A stretch of DNA of 38,956 bases. Origin: Candidatus Cloacimonadota bacterium (lineage in GTDB: Bacteria > Cloacimonadota > Cloacimonadia > Cloacimonadales > Cloacimonadaceae). The DNA lies in assembly GCA_027318475.1 (NCBI GenBank), contig DAHVPC010000007.1, positions 1 through 38,956 on the forward strand, written 5' to 3'. Both the position numbers and the translations under genes were made by a program. Position 1 is the first letter of the stretch. Every line of letters begins with the position of its first letter. The notes beneath the pieces were generated by a model, which was given only the letters and a program-made list of their open reading frames with translations, had not been told where the DNA came from and searched no databases. This document shows positions 15,846 through 24,700 of the stretch, piece after piece.

Positions 15846-16643
15846 TTACCTCACTTTAGTTAAAATCATTAACGCGCAATACAGGAAGGCGCCTGCCAGC
15901 AGGACGCTGTCCACACGGTCGAGCATTCCGCCGTGGCCTGGAAAGAGCCTGGAGGAATCCTTGACGCCGGCAAAGCGTTTGAGCATGCTTTCAGCCAGAT
16001 CGCCCAATTGCCCTGCGATCCCGGCCGCAAAAGCGGTCAAGAGAAGAGCGGGCAGATCGGAAACAAGTCCGGCATAATATAATATAATCACAAAGATAAA
16101 AGGAACAAGCGCCCCGGCCACGAAGCCTTCCCGGCTCTTGTTTGGGCTCACGGGAAAGATGCCGCGCCGCCTGCCCCACTTCATGCCCACTAAATAAGCG
16201 GCAGAATCAGCCGACCAGATCAGGAGCACCAGCCAAAAAAGCGCTTTGGGCGGCTGATGCATCAGGCCAAGGCGTGCGCAAAGGGCGGGGAGGCCGGCTG
16301 TGTAGGCCATGCCCCAAAAACTCAGGGCGGTACGGGGCAAACTGCGCTCGCCATCCCAGTTTGCCAGGCCTTCCAGAATGGCCAGGACAAAGGCGGTTCC
16401 CATCAGGACAGGTTCCCAGCCGGGTAAAAAGACCAGGCCCAGATACAATGCAGGCGCGAATAGAACCCAGTGCCAGCCCGGCTTGTAGGCTGTCTGCCTG
16501 AGCATGCCGACAAATTCCCCGGCGCATACAACGGAGATCGCTCCCAAACCCGCCACCAGCCAGTATCCACCCAGCCACAGCAAAGCCAGGGCAACCGGAA
16601 TCAGCAGCGCGGAGACCAGGATACGTTTGTGCAATTCGGTCAT
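15846..16643 (-). CDS. cdsA: Phosphatidate cytidylyltransferase
   Basis: This 265-residue inner-membrane enzyme makes CDP-diacylglycerol from CTP and phosphatidate, the branch point of phospholipid synthesis. The C-terminal family signature is complete: SMLKRFAGVKDSSRL followed by PGHGGMLDRVD. Another conserved element is SPNKSREGF. About seven hydrophobic helices are visible. Its ATG overlaps the uppS stop by 4 bp (ATGA), a common pairing in bacteria. A secreted-protein gene follows five bases later. Confidence 0.96.
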   Translation of the reverse strand: MTELHKRILVSALLIPVALALLWLGGYWLVAGLGAISVVCAGEFVGMLRQTAYKPGWHWVLFAPALYLGLVFLPGWEPVLMGTAFVLAILEGLANWDGERSLPRTALSFWGMAYTAGLPALCARLGLMHQPPKALFWLVLLIWSADSAAYLVGMKWGRRRGIFPVSPNKSREGFVAGALVPFIFVIILYYAGLVSDLPALLLTAFAAGIAGQLGDLAESMLKRFAGVKDSSRLFPGHGGMLDRVDSVLLAGAFLYCALMILTKVR

Positions 16644-17383
16644 TTGGGTTTCCTGCCTCCGAAACGCCTTTGGCGGCTTTGGAAATCGATGAGCGCTTCC
16701 AGCATTTCCACTTTGCCGAAATCGGGCCAGAGGGTGTCGGTGATATAGATCTCGGCATAAGCGCTCTGCCAGAGCAGGAAGTTGGAAAGGCGCCGTTCTC
16801 CGCTGGTGCGGATGATCAGGTCGGGATCAGGCTGCCCGGATGTGTACAGATAGCGGGAAAAGGTCTCGGAATCAAGCTTGTCCAGCATTTCCGGGTTACG
16901 CAGCGCGTCCCGCCCTATTTTCTGGACCGCTTCCAGGATCTCGCGGCGCCCGCCGTAATTAAAGGCAAGATTGAGGGTCAAACCGGTGTTCTGATGCGAG
17001 ACCGAGGCCACCTTGCGCAGTTCGGTCAGATACTTGGGATCGAGTTCCGTCTCGCTGCCCAGGATACGAACCACGATGTTCTGCCTGTGCAGTTCGCCGA
17101 TCTCCTTGATCAGCAGTTCTTTGAACATCCTCAGCAGGCCCTGCACCTCGGCCTGCTCGCGGCTCCAGTTTTCCGTGGAGAAAGTATAAAAAGTCAGGAA
17201 GCCCAGCTTCAATTCCACACCCAATTCCACCACCTGGCGCAGGGCGCGCGATCCCGCCCGGTGGCCATACAGGCGCGGCCTGTGATGCAGCTTCGCCCAA
17301 CGCCCGTTGCCGTCCATGATGATGCCAACGTGCCGGGGCAAACGGCTGAGGTCGAGCTGGGGCAGCAGGTCCTGGTAGTTCAT
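16640..17383 (-). CDS. uppS: Isoprenyl transferase (undecaprenyl diphosphate synthase type)
   Basis: A cytoplasmic cis-prenyltransferase of 247 residues that elongates farnesyl diphosphate with isopentenyl diphosphate to form the lipid carrier for cell-wall and polysaccharide synthesis. Motifs are HVGIIMDGNGRWA (Asp24 is the conserved catalytic Asp), GHRAGS, TFYTFSTENW, LAFNYGGRREI and the substrate-binding DLIIRTSGERRLSNFLLWQ. The start overlaps the prfB stop by 4 bp and the end overlaps cdsA by 4 bp, so the three are translationally coupled. The exact chain length of the product cannot be read from sequence. Confidence 0.97.
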   Translation of the reverse strand: MNYQDLLPQLDLSRLPRHVGIIMDGNGRWAKLHHRPRLYGHRAGSRALRQVVELGVELKLGFLTFYTFSTENWSREQAEVQGLLRMFKELLIKEIGELHRQNIVVRILGSETELDPKYLTELRKVASVSHQNTGLTLNLAFNYGGRREILEAVQKIGRDALRNPEMLDKLDSETFSRYLYTSGQPDPDLIIRTSGERRLSNFLLWQSAYAEIYITDTLWPDFGKVEMLEALIDFQSRQRRFGGRKPK

Positions 17384-18493
17384 TGCATCTTCTGCTGGGC
17401 GTTGTATTTGAGCCAGGCGTAGATAAAGCCGTCCAGGTCACCGTTCATGACCCTGTCCACCTGCCCCACTTCATACTTGGTGCGCAGGTCTTTCACCATT
17501 TGATAAGGTTGAAACACGTAGGAGCGGATCTGGTTGCCCCAGCCGATATCGGTCTTGCCGGATTCGGTGATCTTCTTCTCCGCCTCCCGCTGCTCCTCGT
17601 AGTGCTGGTACAGGCGGGATTTCAGGATGGCCATGGCCTTTTCGCGATTCTGGATCTGGGAGCGTTCGTTCTGGCAGGAAACCACGATCCCGGTGGGCAG
17701 ATGGGTGATGCGGACCGCGGAATCGGTGGTGTTCACATGCTGTCCGCCGGCTCCGCTGGAACGGTAGGTATCCACTTTGAGGTCTTTGGGATCGATCTCA
17801 ACCTCGATATCGTCGTCGAACTCGGGGTAGACGAAGACCGAGGCGAAAGAGGTCTGGCGCTTGCCCTGGGCGTTGAAAGGCGAGATACGGACGAGGCGGT
17901 GGATGCCGATCTCGGCTTTGAGCATGCCGTAGGCGAAATTACCGCTGATCTCCACGCTGACGCTTTTCAAGCCAGCTTCTTCACCGGCCAGGGAATCGAT
18001 GATGGAATAGGAAAACTTGCTCTGTTCAGCCCAGCGGGTGTACATGCGCAGGAGCATCTCAGCCCAGTCCTGGGCTTCGGTTCCGCCTGCTCCGGCATGG
18101 ATGATCAAGAGGGCGTTTTCGTGATCGAATTTATCGTTCAGATAGCATTCGATCTCGGCTTTTTCGATGAAGGCTTTCTGAGTGGGGAGTTCCGCCACGG
18201 CCTCCTGCAGCAGGTTTTCGTTGAAATCTTCTTCCAGCAGCAGAAGATAGGTCTCCAGCTCGTCCTTGAGGCGTTCCAGCGTATTGATATGGTCGATCTC
18301 CTCGTTCACCTGGCTCAATTGCCGGGAGATCTTTTTGGCCCTGTTCGTGTCGTTCCAGAAACCGGGGCTGTTTACCTCCAACTCCAGTTGCGAGGCCTGC
18401 TCCTCTTTTTGGGCGAGATTAAAGTAACCTCCTGATCTCGGAAATCTGGGAGATCATGGAGTTCACTTCTTTGCGGTAATCTACGTATTCCAT
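17380..18493 (-). CDS. prfB: Peptide chain release factor 2, programmed +1 frameshift
   Basis: Release factor 2 ends translation at UGA and UAA. The main frame shows HAGAGGTEAQDWA, the stop-codon-reading SPF loop (VRISPFNAQGKR), and the peptidyl-tRNA hydrolysis motif GGQ (SSGAGGQHVN). The track shows only 333 codons from an internal TTG. The true start is upstream in another frame at ATG 18493 (MEYVDYRKEV, with AGGA eight bases before); ATG 18502 is possible. Reading runs 24 codons to CTT TAA at 18424-18419, where a +1 slip restores the frame (Leu, then Asn). The product is about 370 residues, the expected family length. It is the first gene of an operon with uppS and cdsA. Confidence 0.95.
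18418..18433 (-). promoter_or_regulatory. Programmed +1 frameshift site of prfB
   Basis: On the minus strand the sequence is AGGAGG-TTA-CTT-TAA-T. An internal Shine-Dalgarno lies three bases before the slippery CTT, the spacing known from Escherichia coli (AGGGGG-TAT-CTT-TGA-C). The in-frame stop is UAA instead of the usual UGA. When release factor 2 is scarce, the ribosome pauses, slips by one and makes full-length protein. Because release factor 1 also reads UAA, the feedback should be weaker here. Confidence 0.92.
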
Positions 18494-18535
18494 GGCGTTC
18501 ATCCTGCGTGGGTCTGATAAAAATTTTAGCGTTTC

Positions 18536-18564
18536 ATTAAATTCCGCGCTCAGGATTTTGTCAA
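18536..18564 (-). promoter_or_regulatory. Predicted housekeeping promoter of prfB operon
   Basis: On the minus strand a TTGACA (18559-18564) and a TTTAAT (18536-18541) are separated by 17 bp. This is a near-consensus vegetative promoter about 45 bp before the prfB start. Confidence 0.7.
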
Positions 18565-18590
18565 TTCTTTTATGAAAACCCAGAATTTCA

Positions 18591-18618
18591 TTGACAGAAT
18601 GGCGAGAATTTCTAATTA
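18591..18618 (+). promoter_or_regulatory. Possible promoter of the pyrophosphatase gene
   Basis: TTGACA (18591-18596) is followed by TAATTA (18613-18618) at 16 bp on the plus strand, about 60 bp before the start. The -10 match is modest. It diverges from the prfB promoter. Confidence 0.4.
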
Positions 18619-18677
18619 AGCCCTCTCTTTTGCGTGGGTTGCCCAAGCGCCCACGACACCTGACTGAGGTAATGAAT

Positions 18678-21134
18678 ATGATTCCTTCCCTTTGGTACAT
18701 CGCTCCAGCCGGAGCCATCATGGCTTTGATCTTTGCGGCGATCTTCTTCCGCCAGGTCAAGAACGCGCATCCCGGCAATGCCCGGATGATCGAAATCGCC
18801 GGATACGTCCGAGAAGGCGCTTTTGCCTATCTCAAACAGCAATACCGGGGCGTCACCCTCTTTTTCCTGGGCGCTTTTATCGTCTTCATGTTCATGTCCC
18901 AGGTGCTGCACGTGCTGCACTGGCTGGTGCCCTTCGCTTTTTTGACCGGAGGTTTTTTCAGCGGACTGGCCGGCTACATCGGCATGAACATGGCCACTTT
19001 GGCCTCCAACCGCACTGCGCAGGCCTGTTCCGAGAGTTTGAACAAAGGCCTCAAGGTCGCTTTCCGGGGCGGAGCGGTCATGGGTTTGACCGTGGTGGGG
19101 CTGGCGCTGATCGACATTTCCGCCTGGTTTTTCATCCTGAACAAGTTTGACTTCCCGTTGCATCAGATCACAGTGATCATGCTCAGTTTCGGCATGGGCG
19201 CCTCGACCCAGGCCCTGTTCGCGCGTTTGGGCGGCGGAATATTTACCAAGGCGGCCGATGTGGGCGCTGACCTTGTGGGAAAGGTGGAAGCGGAAATTCC
19301 GGAAGACGACGTCCGCAATCCCGCCACCATCGCCGATAACGTGGGCGACAACGTGGGCGACGTGGCAGGCATGGGAGCCGACCTCTATGAAAGTTACGCC
19401 GGCTCGATCCTGGCGACCGCCGCTCTGGGCATGAGCGCCGTTTCCACGCTGGGAGCGCAGTTCGAGGCGTTCCGCTTCAACTTTGTGGTCGCGCCGATGG
19501 TCCTGGCTGGAATCGGAGCCCTGCTTTCGATCCTGGGCGTCTTCATGGTCAGCACCAAGGAAAACGCCGGCACCAAGGAATTGATGTTCGCCCTCAACAA
19601 AGGCGTGTACGGAAGTTCAGTGCTCATCGCCGTGGCGGCGTTCTTCATCACGCGGATGTTGCTGCCTGCGGATTATTGGTTCGGAGTGTTCATCTCCACG
19701 GTGATCGGCCTGATCTGCGGAATCCTGATCGGCTTGTTCACGGAACGCGACACCTCGCACAGCTATGAGGCCACGCGCAACATCGCGTCCCAGGGAATCT
19801 ACGGCCCCGCCACCGTCATTCTGGAAGGTTTGGCCGTGGGCATGCGTTCGGCAGCCGCCCCTGTGATCACGATCGTGGTGGGGATTCTAACCGCCTTCAT
19901 CTGCAGCCATGGTTTCCAGAGCATTGAAATGGGGCTTTACGGAATCGGTTTCGGCGCGGTGGGAATGTTGGCCACGCTTGGCGTGACCCTGGCCATGGAC
20001 GCTTTCGGTCCGATCGCCGACAATGCCGGCGGCAATGCCCAGATGTCGCATCTGCCTGACAATGTGCGCGAAATGACCGACAATCTGGACAGTGTGGGCA
20101 ACACCACCGCGGCAACGGGCAAAGGTTTTGCCATCGGTTCGGCCGCCCTCACCGCCATGGCCCTGCTCGCAGCCTACCTGGAGGAAGTGCGCGCCGGCCT
20201 GGTCCTCATCGGTAATAAAGCCGGAGAATACATGTTCCTGAGCATTAACTACGGCCGCGACCTGGTCGAGAGGGTGCGCGTGGATAATGCCTCCATCTCC
20301 GATTTCATCAATTTCTACCAGATCCATGTGCTCAACCCCAAATTCCTGATGGGTATCTTTGTGGGCGCCATGGTCGCTTTCGTCTTTTCCGCGCTCACGA
20401 TCAAAGCCGTGGGCAAAGCCGCGGGCAAAATGGTCCATGAGGTCCGCCGCCAGTTCAAGGAAATCCCCGGAATCCTGGAAGGAACCGCCAAGCCCGAATA
20501 CTCCACCTGCGTCAAGATCGCCACAGTGGGTGCTCAGCAGCAGATGTTGCTGCCAGCTTTAGTTGGCATCATCACGCCGATCATCGTGGGCTTGATCCTG
20601 GGTGTGCCGGGCGTTTTGGGCGTCCTCTGCGGAGCCCTGGTCAGCGGCTTCGTATTAGCGATCATGATGAACAACGCCGGCGGAGCCTGGGATAACGCCA
20701 AGAAATTCGTGGAAACAGGCGAGCACGGCGGAAAATCCTCCTCCGTGCACAAAGCGACAGTGGTCGGCGACACCGTGGGCGATCCTTTCAAGGACACCGC
20801 CGGTCCCTGCATCAACATTCTGATCAAGCTCATGAGCATGGTCTCTATCGTCTTTGCCGGCTTGATCGTCTCCTATTCACTCAGCGTCGAGATCATCCAG
20901 CCGCCATTTTCCGGACGCGGCGTCGACCGCTCCAAGCACAACGTCATCATCCGGGTGGACAAGGCCAAATACGATAAAAGCGCCTGCGCCAATTGCGCGC
21001 TGCTGACTCCGGACTGCTTCGACAAAGAAAAGGAAGCCGCTGCTGACCCTCAAAAGCCGGCTGGCGCGGTGAAACCCACTCCCCAAGCCGCTGCCAAACC
21101 TGTGCCGGAAAATACCCGTGGCCAAAGACCTTAG
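18678..21134 (+). CDS. hppA: Membrane-bound ion-pumping pyrophosphatase, K+-dependent type
   Basis: The 818-residue protein has about sixteen membrane helices and couples PPi hydrolysis to H+ and/or Na+ transport. Active-site motifs are ADVGADLVGKVE, the DNVGDNVGDVAGMGADLYES block and GDTVGDPFKDTAGP near the C-terminus. GNTTAATGKG has Ala where K+-independent enzymes have Lys, so this is the K+-dependent class. H+ versus Na+ specificity is not decided. GAGGT seven bases before ATG 18678 sets the start; the track begins 29 codons too early. After the last helix there is an unusual tail of about 85 residues with CANCALLTPDC and a Pro/Ala/Lys-rich end. The 3' end overlaps the next gene by 17 bp. 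Confidence 0.95.
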   Translation: MIPSLWYIAPAGAIMALIFAAIFFRQVKNAHPGNARMIEIAGYVREGAFAYLKQQYRGVTLFFLGAFIVFMFMSQVLHVLHWLVPFAFLTGGFFSGLAGYIGMNMATLASNRTAQACSESLNKGLKVAFRGGAVMGLTVVGLALIDISAWFFILNKFDFPLHQITVIMLSFGMGASTQALFARLGGGIFTKAADVGADLVGKVEAEIPEDDVRNPATIADNVGDNVGDVAGMGADLYESYAGSILATAALGMSAVSTLGAQFEAFRFNFVVAPMVLAGIGALLSILGVFMVSTKENAGTKELMFALNKGVYGSSVLIAVAAFFITRMLLPADYWFGVFISTVIGLICGILIGLFTERDTSHSYEATRNIASQGIYGPATVILEGLAVGMRSAAAPVITIVVGILTAFICSHGFQSIEMGLYGIGFGAVGMLATLGVTLAMDAFGPIADNAGGNAQMSHLPDNVREMTDNLDSVGNTTAATGKGFAIGSAALTAMALLAAYLEEVRAGLVLIGNKAGEYMFLSINYGRDLVERVRVDNASISDFINFYQIHVLNPKFLMGIFVGAMVAFVFSALTIKAVGKAAGKMVHEVRRQFKEIPGILEGTAKPEYSTCVKIATVGAQQQMLLPALVGIITPIIVGLILGVPGVLGVLCGALVSGFVLAIMMNNAGGAWDNAKKFVETGEHGGKSSSVHKATVVGDTVGDPFKDTAGPCINILIKLMSMVSIVFAGLIVSYSLSVEIIQPPFSGRGVDRSKHNVIIRVDKAKYDKSACANCALLTPDCFDKEKEAAADPQKPAGAVKPTPQAAAKPVPENTRGQRP

Positions 21135-21597
21135 CGCTTTCCCGCAACGCATAGAACTGGATATCGAATTGGGGTACTCGGCCGAGTACCCCAATTCAGC
21201 ATTTATCTCCTGCAGTTTCGACGTTTACCCGATCTTCGGCAGCAAGGCCCGCATCCCCGTAAAACTGACAGTGGACGGCCATGTCTTCCGCTCCAGTCTG
21301 GCTCCCATGGGCGGTACGCACATGATGGTCTTCAACAAGCAAATGCGCGACGCCACGGGATACAAGGCCGGAGACCGCATCCACATCATCCTGGAACGCG
21401 ACTCCGAGCCCCGTATAGTGGAGATTCCCGACGATGTCAGGACAGCCCTGCTAGCCAACCGGACCTGGGAAAAGTTCCAGAAATACACCTATTCCCACCA
21501 GAAAGAAACCATGGACTGGATCAACGACACTAAAAATCCGGAAACCCGGTCCCGCCGCATCGCCAAACTGGCAGACAATCTCCTCAACCAATCCTAA
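21118..21597 (+). CDS. DUF1905/YdeI-like protein
   Basis: The protein has 159 residues from a GTG start inside the end of hppA. The first part matches DUF1905 (FDVYPIFGSKARIPVKLTV, then RSSLAPMGGTHMM). The second matches the C-terminal YdeI/OmpD-associated segment (VEIPDDVRTALLAN, then DWINDTKNPETRSRRIAKL). The family is small and cytoplasmic, with no firm biochemical role. The ribosome site before GTG is weak, so translation may depend on coupling to hppA. The N-terminal coding region contains a 32-bp perfect DNA palindrome, encoding part of IELGYSAEYPNSAF. A downstream start cannot be excluded. Confidence 0.88.
   Translation: MAKDLSAFPQRIELDIELGYSAEYPNSAFISCSFDVYPIFGSKARIPVKLTVDGHVFRSSLAPMGGTHMMVFNKQMRDATGYKAGDRIHIILERDSEPRIVEIPDDVRTALLANRTWEKFQKYTYSHQKETMDWINDTKNPETRSRRIAKLADNLLNQS
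21166..21197. repeat. 32-bp perfect palindrome within DUF1905 gene
   Basis: Half-site GAATTGGGGTACTCGG is followed directly by its reverse complement, with no spacer and no mismatch. It lies about 32 bp after the hppA stop, near the 5' end of the overlapping gene. No other copy is present in the window. Confidence 0.95.
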
Positions 21598-21600
21598 TCT

Positions 21601-21636
21601 GGGCATGGCCCTAACTGACAGGGCCGTATGCCCTTT
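21601..21636 (+). terminator. Terminator-like hairpin after DUF1905 gene
   Basis: GGGCATGGCCCT pairs with AGGGCC..ATGCCC (two bulged bases) around a seven-base loop, then TTT. It begins 4 bp after the stop codon, with a strong stem and a short T-run. Confidence 0.65.
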
Positions 21637-21737
21637 ACTACGAACCTGTTTTCCATCCCACTCCCATAACCGTTGCGCCATCATTGCGCAATGATCACGT
21701 GAACGAGCTGGGTTTACCGCTGGTTCAAAACCTGCAT

Positions 21738-24700
21738 CTACTCCAGCAGCAGCATCTTCTTCACGCTCTGATAGGCGCCGGCTCTCATGCGGTAGAAATA
21801 CACCCCGCTGCCGACAGCGCGCCCGCTGTCGTCCAGTCCGTCCCACAGCACGTGGTAATATCCCGCCGGCTGTTGCGCGCTCACGAGCTGGCGCATTTGC
21901 TGCCCCTTCAGGTTATAGATGGCCAGAGTGACGGCAGCCGGATCCTTGAGCGCGTAGGCTATCGTGGTTTCCGGATTGAAGGGATTGGGGTAGTTGCCTG
22001 TGAGTTCGGTGGCGGCAGGCGGAACGAGCGGATCGACAACTGCTGAGCCCGGAGTCAAATGGAAGTTGACCGTCGTGGTCTGGTTTTCCAGCACGCTGAC
22101 GTCCTCCACGGTTTGGGAAATGAAGCCCTGTTTGGAGGCGGTCACATCGTAGGTTCCCACGGGCACCACCAAACTATAGGCTCCGGCGGTATTGGTGGTG
22201 GCGGTGTAGGTGGCCGCGGTGACCGTGGCTCCTGAAATGGGGGCGTTTTGCGTGGTGCGCACCACCCCGGAGATGAAGCCGGTGACCAGTTCCTTGACCA
22301 GCGGATTGGATAGCGAGGGCACGGAGAGGACGTTGGAAGTGTACACCGCTTTCACAGCCCAGCGATAGGTTCCGTTGGGCAAAGCGCCCCAGCCAGTATC
22401 GGTCAAACTCAGGCCGGTGATCGTTTGCGGCGTGAGCGCTACCCAGGCGGTCTCATTTCCTTCCTGGCCGGATGCCAGCCTCCACACCCGGTATCCCACC
22501 AATGCCCGCGAACCATTTCTGCTCACAGCTTGGGAGGGTAAAACCGGCTGGCTGAAGGCTTGATCCTGTCCGGCTCCGAATTGGGCTTTGGAGTAACGCA
22601 GAGGCAGGTCCAGATCCGGCCGCGGCTCGCTCTGCGCCTGAGTTCCGAAGCGAGCAAGCTCACCCGGCAGAAAACGGACCGGATTCACGGAATTGCCGAT
22701 GTAAATGTCGTCGATGAACCACACATACCAGAGGCCGTCGTTGGTGGGGCCGTCCACCGCGTGGAACGCGACCCTTAGTTGCAGGCCTTCGTACATGGCG
22801 AGGTCGATCACGATCGGCGAAGCGTAATAGTTCCAGCCTCCTGTCTGGGCCGAGGCGTCCCAGAGCGTGGTCCAGGTGTTTCCATCGTTGGTGGAGACCT
22901 TCACGTAGTAGTGGTCGCCGTTGGTGGAGCCCTGGAACACGTAGGATGAGAAGCTCAGATAGGCAGCGGGGGGACAGTTGAAACCGGGCGTGACCAGCCA
23001 CTCGTCCTGATGGTCATAGCTCCACCAGAGGCCGGCTTGATATACTCCATCCGGAGGTGTGGCGGGCTGTCCGCTGATGGTGATGGCCCCAAAACGGCAC
23101 CAGGTGGGATACACGCCAGAGGTGTTCGCCGGGCCTGTATTGGTGATGGTTTGGGTCCAGTTGGGGGGCGGGAAGCCGTCCCCTTCGAAGCTCTCCACCA
23201 CGTCCAATGCCGTGGGATCCGGCGCCAGCCAATTCAACTCCACCTGCGCGTTGTTGCCCGCAATTTCGCCATGCACCTGGCGCGGCGCGTAGGCCACTTC
23301 GTTCAGGATGATGGTGCCGAAGTTATAGTTTCCCGCACCGACGTTGATCGTGCCGGATACGTTTTGATAGCCGGGACAGATGACTGTGTAGTTGTAGGTG
23401 AAATTGGCATAGACGCCGGGGATCGTGAATACTCCGGCGGCGTTGGTGCTGGCGGTGTAATCCGCATAGCCTTGCAGGTAGATACCCGCTCCATTCAAAC
23501 CGGCCGAGGTGTCGCTGGCCACCACGGTCCCGCCCACTGCTACCATGGGCATCTGCTGCAGCGTGATATTCAGCGTAATGGTCTGATCCTCAGGTATGGC
23601 CACGGCTTGGGAATGGTCGATGTATCCATAATGGGTGAAACTGAATTGATAGTTGCCGGCGACGATGTTCTGGATGCTGTATTGGCCTTGCGCGTTCGTT
23701 GTTGTGGAGTAGCCACCGGTTGCCGATTGGATGGCGACCCCTGCCAGAGGCTGGTTTCCGGCTCCCAGGACCGTACCGGTGAGATGTCCGACTCCACCGG
23801 GAATGATGAAGAAACTGGTCTTGGGAAATCCGGACGAGGCCGAACCACCGGGAGGACTGGTGGGATCGAACGCCGTGCCGTCCGAATAGGCGTTGCGGGC
23901 GCGCAAGGTGGTTCCGTCCTGAGTTAAAAACACATCCTGGTAGCTGTAGTACTGGGCGTCCATGGGACGCTGGACCATCATCACGAGGTTTTGCCCGGTC
24001 AGATACAAATAGGGCACCGGGAACGAGATGTTGATCAGGTTCTGGCCACTGGGATAACTCACCAATCCGGTAAAGACCTGGGTCAACTGCGTGGAGGGTA
24101 TCCAGTCCGCGCTGAGGTCGGCGCTGGTGGTCGTTCCCAGCCAGACGTTCGTGGGCTGGTTGGGCAGATCGGTCACGAAGTTGTTGTAGAATCCCACGCC
24201 ATAGATGGAGCCGATGGTGTTGCTCAGTTCCGCCGGATAATACATGCACTCGTAGAGCGAGTTCATATAGTACATGTCCAGCGGAATGCGATCGGTCTGC
24301 GAGCCGTCGCCGATTGTCAGCACCACCAGGCCCTGCGGCTGCACGGTCACGTTGTAGTTGGGGCTTTGGTCGTTCAGGTTGTTTTGGTCGCCGGTAAGTG
24401 ACACCTTGCCGTAGATGTAGGTGGCGCCTTGCTCGGTGGGGGTCCAGGGCACAGTTACCTGGACGGTCTGGTTCGGGTTTATGGCCGTTCCGGCCACCGT
24501 TGCCAGCTCGATATCGCCCTGCTTGAATAGCTTTACCTGATAGTTGTTCTGAGCGTTGGTGCCCCAGTTGAAGACGTTGACCACATAGTTGGTGGCCATG
24601 CCCACGGATGGAGTCACATTGCCTTGCACGGAGAGGGCTGCGAGGTCGTTCTGGGGCGTGAATTCCAGCATCACGTTGTCCAGATAGATACCGCGATACA

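Noticed and set aside
17380-18381. prfB as a truncated gene starting at an internal TTG
   Set aside because: The upstream frame with AGGAGG-TTA-CTT-TAA restores the normal N-terminus by a programmed +1 frameshift, so this is neither truncation nor sequencing error.
18419-18778. Minus-strand 119-codon ORF as an independent gene
   Set aside because: Only its last 24-27 codons are real (the prfB leader frame). The rest crosses the divergent promoter region and the start of hppA.
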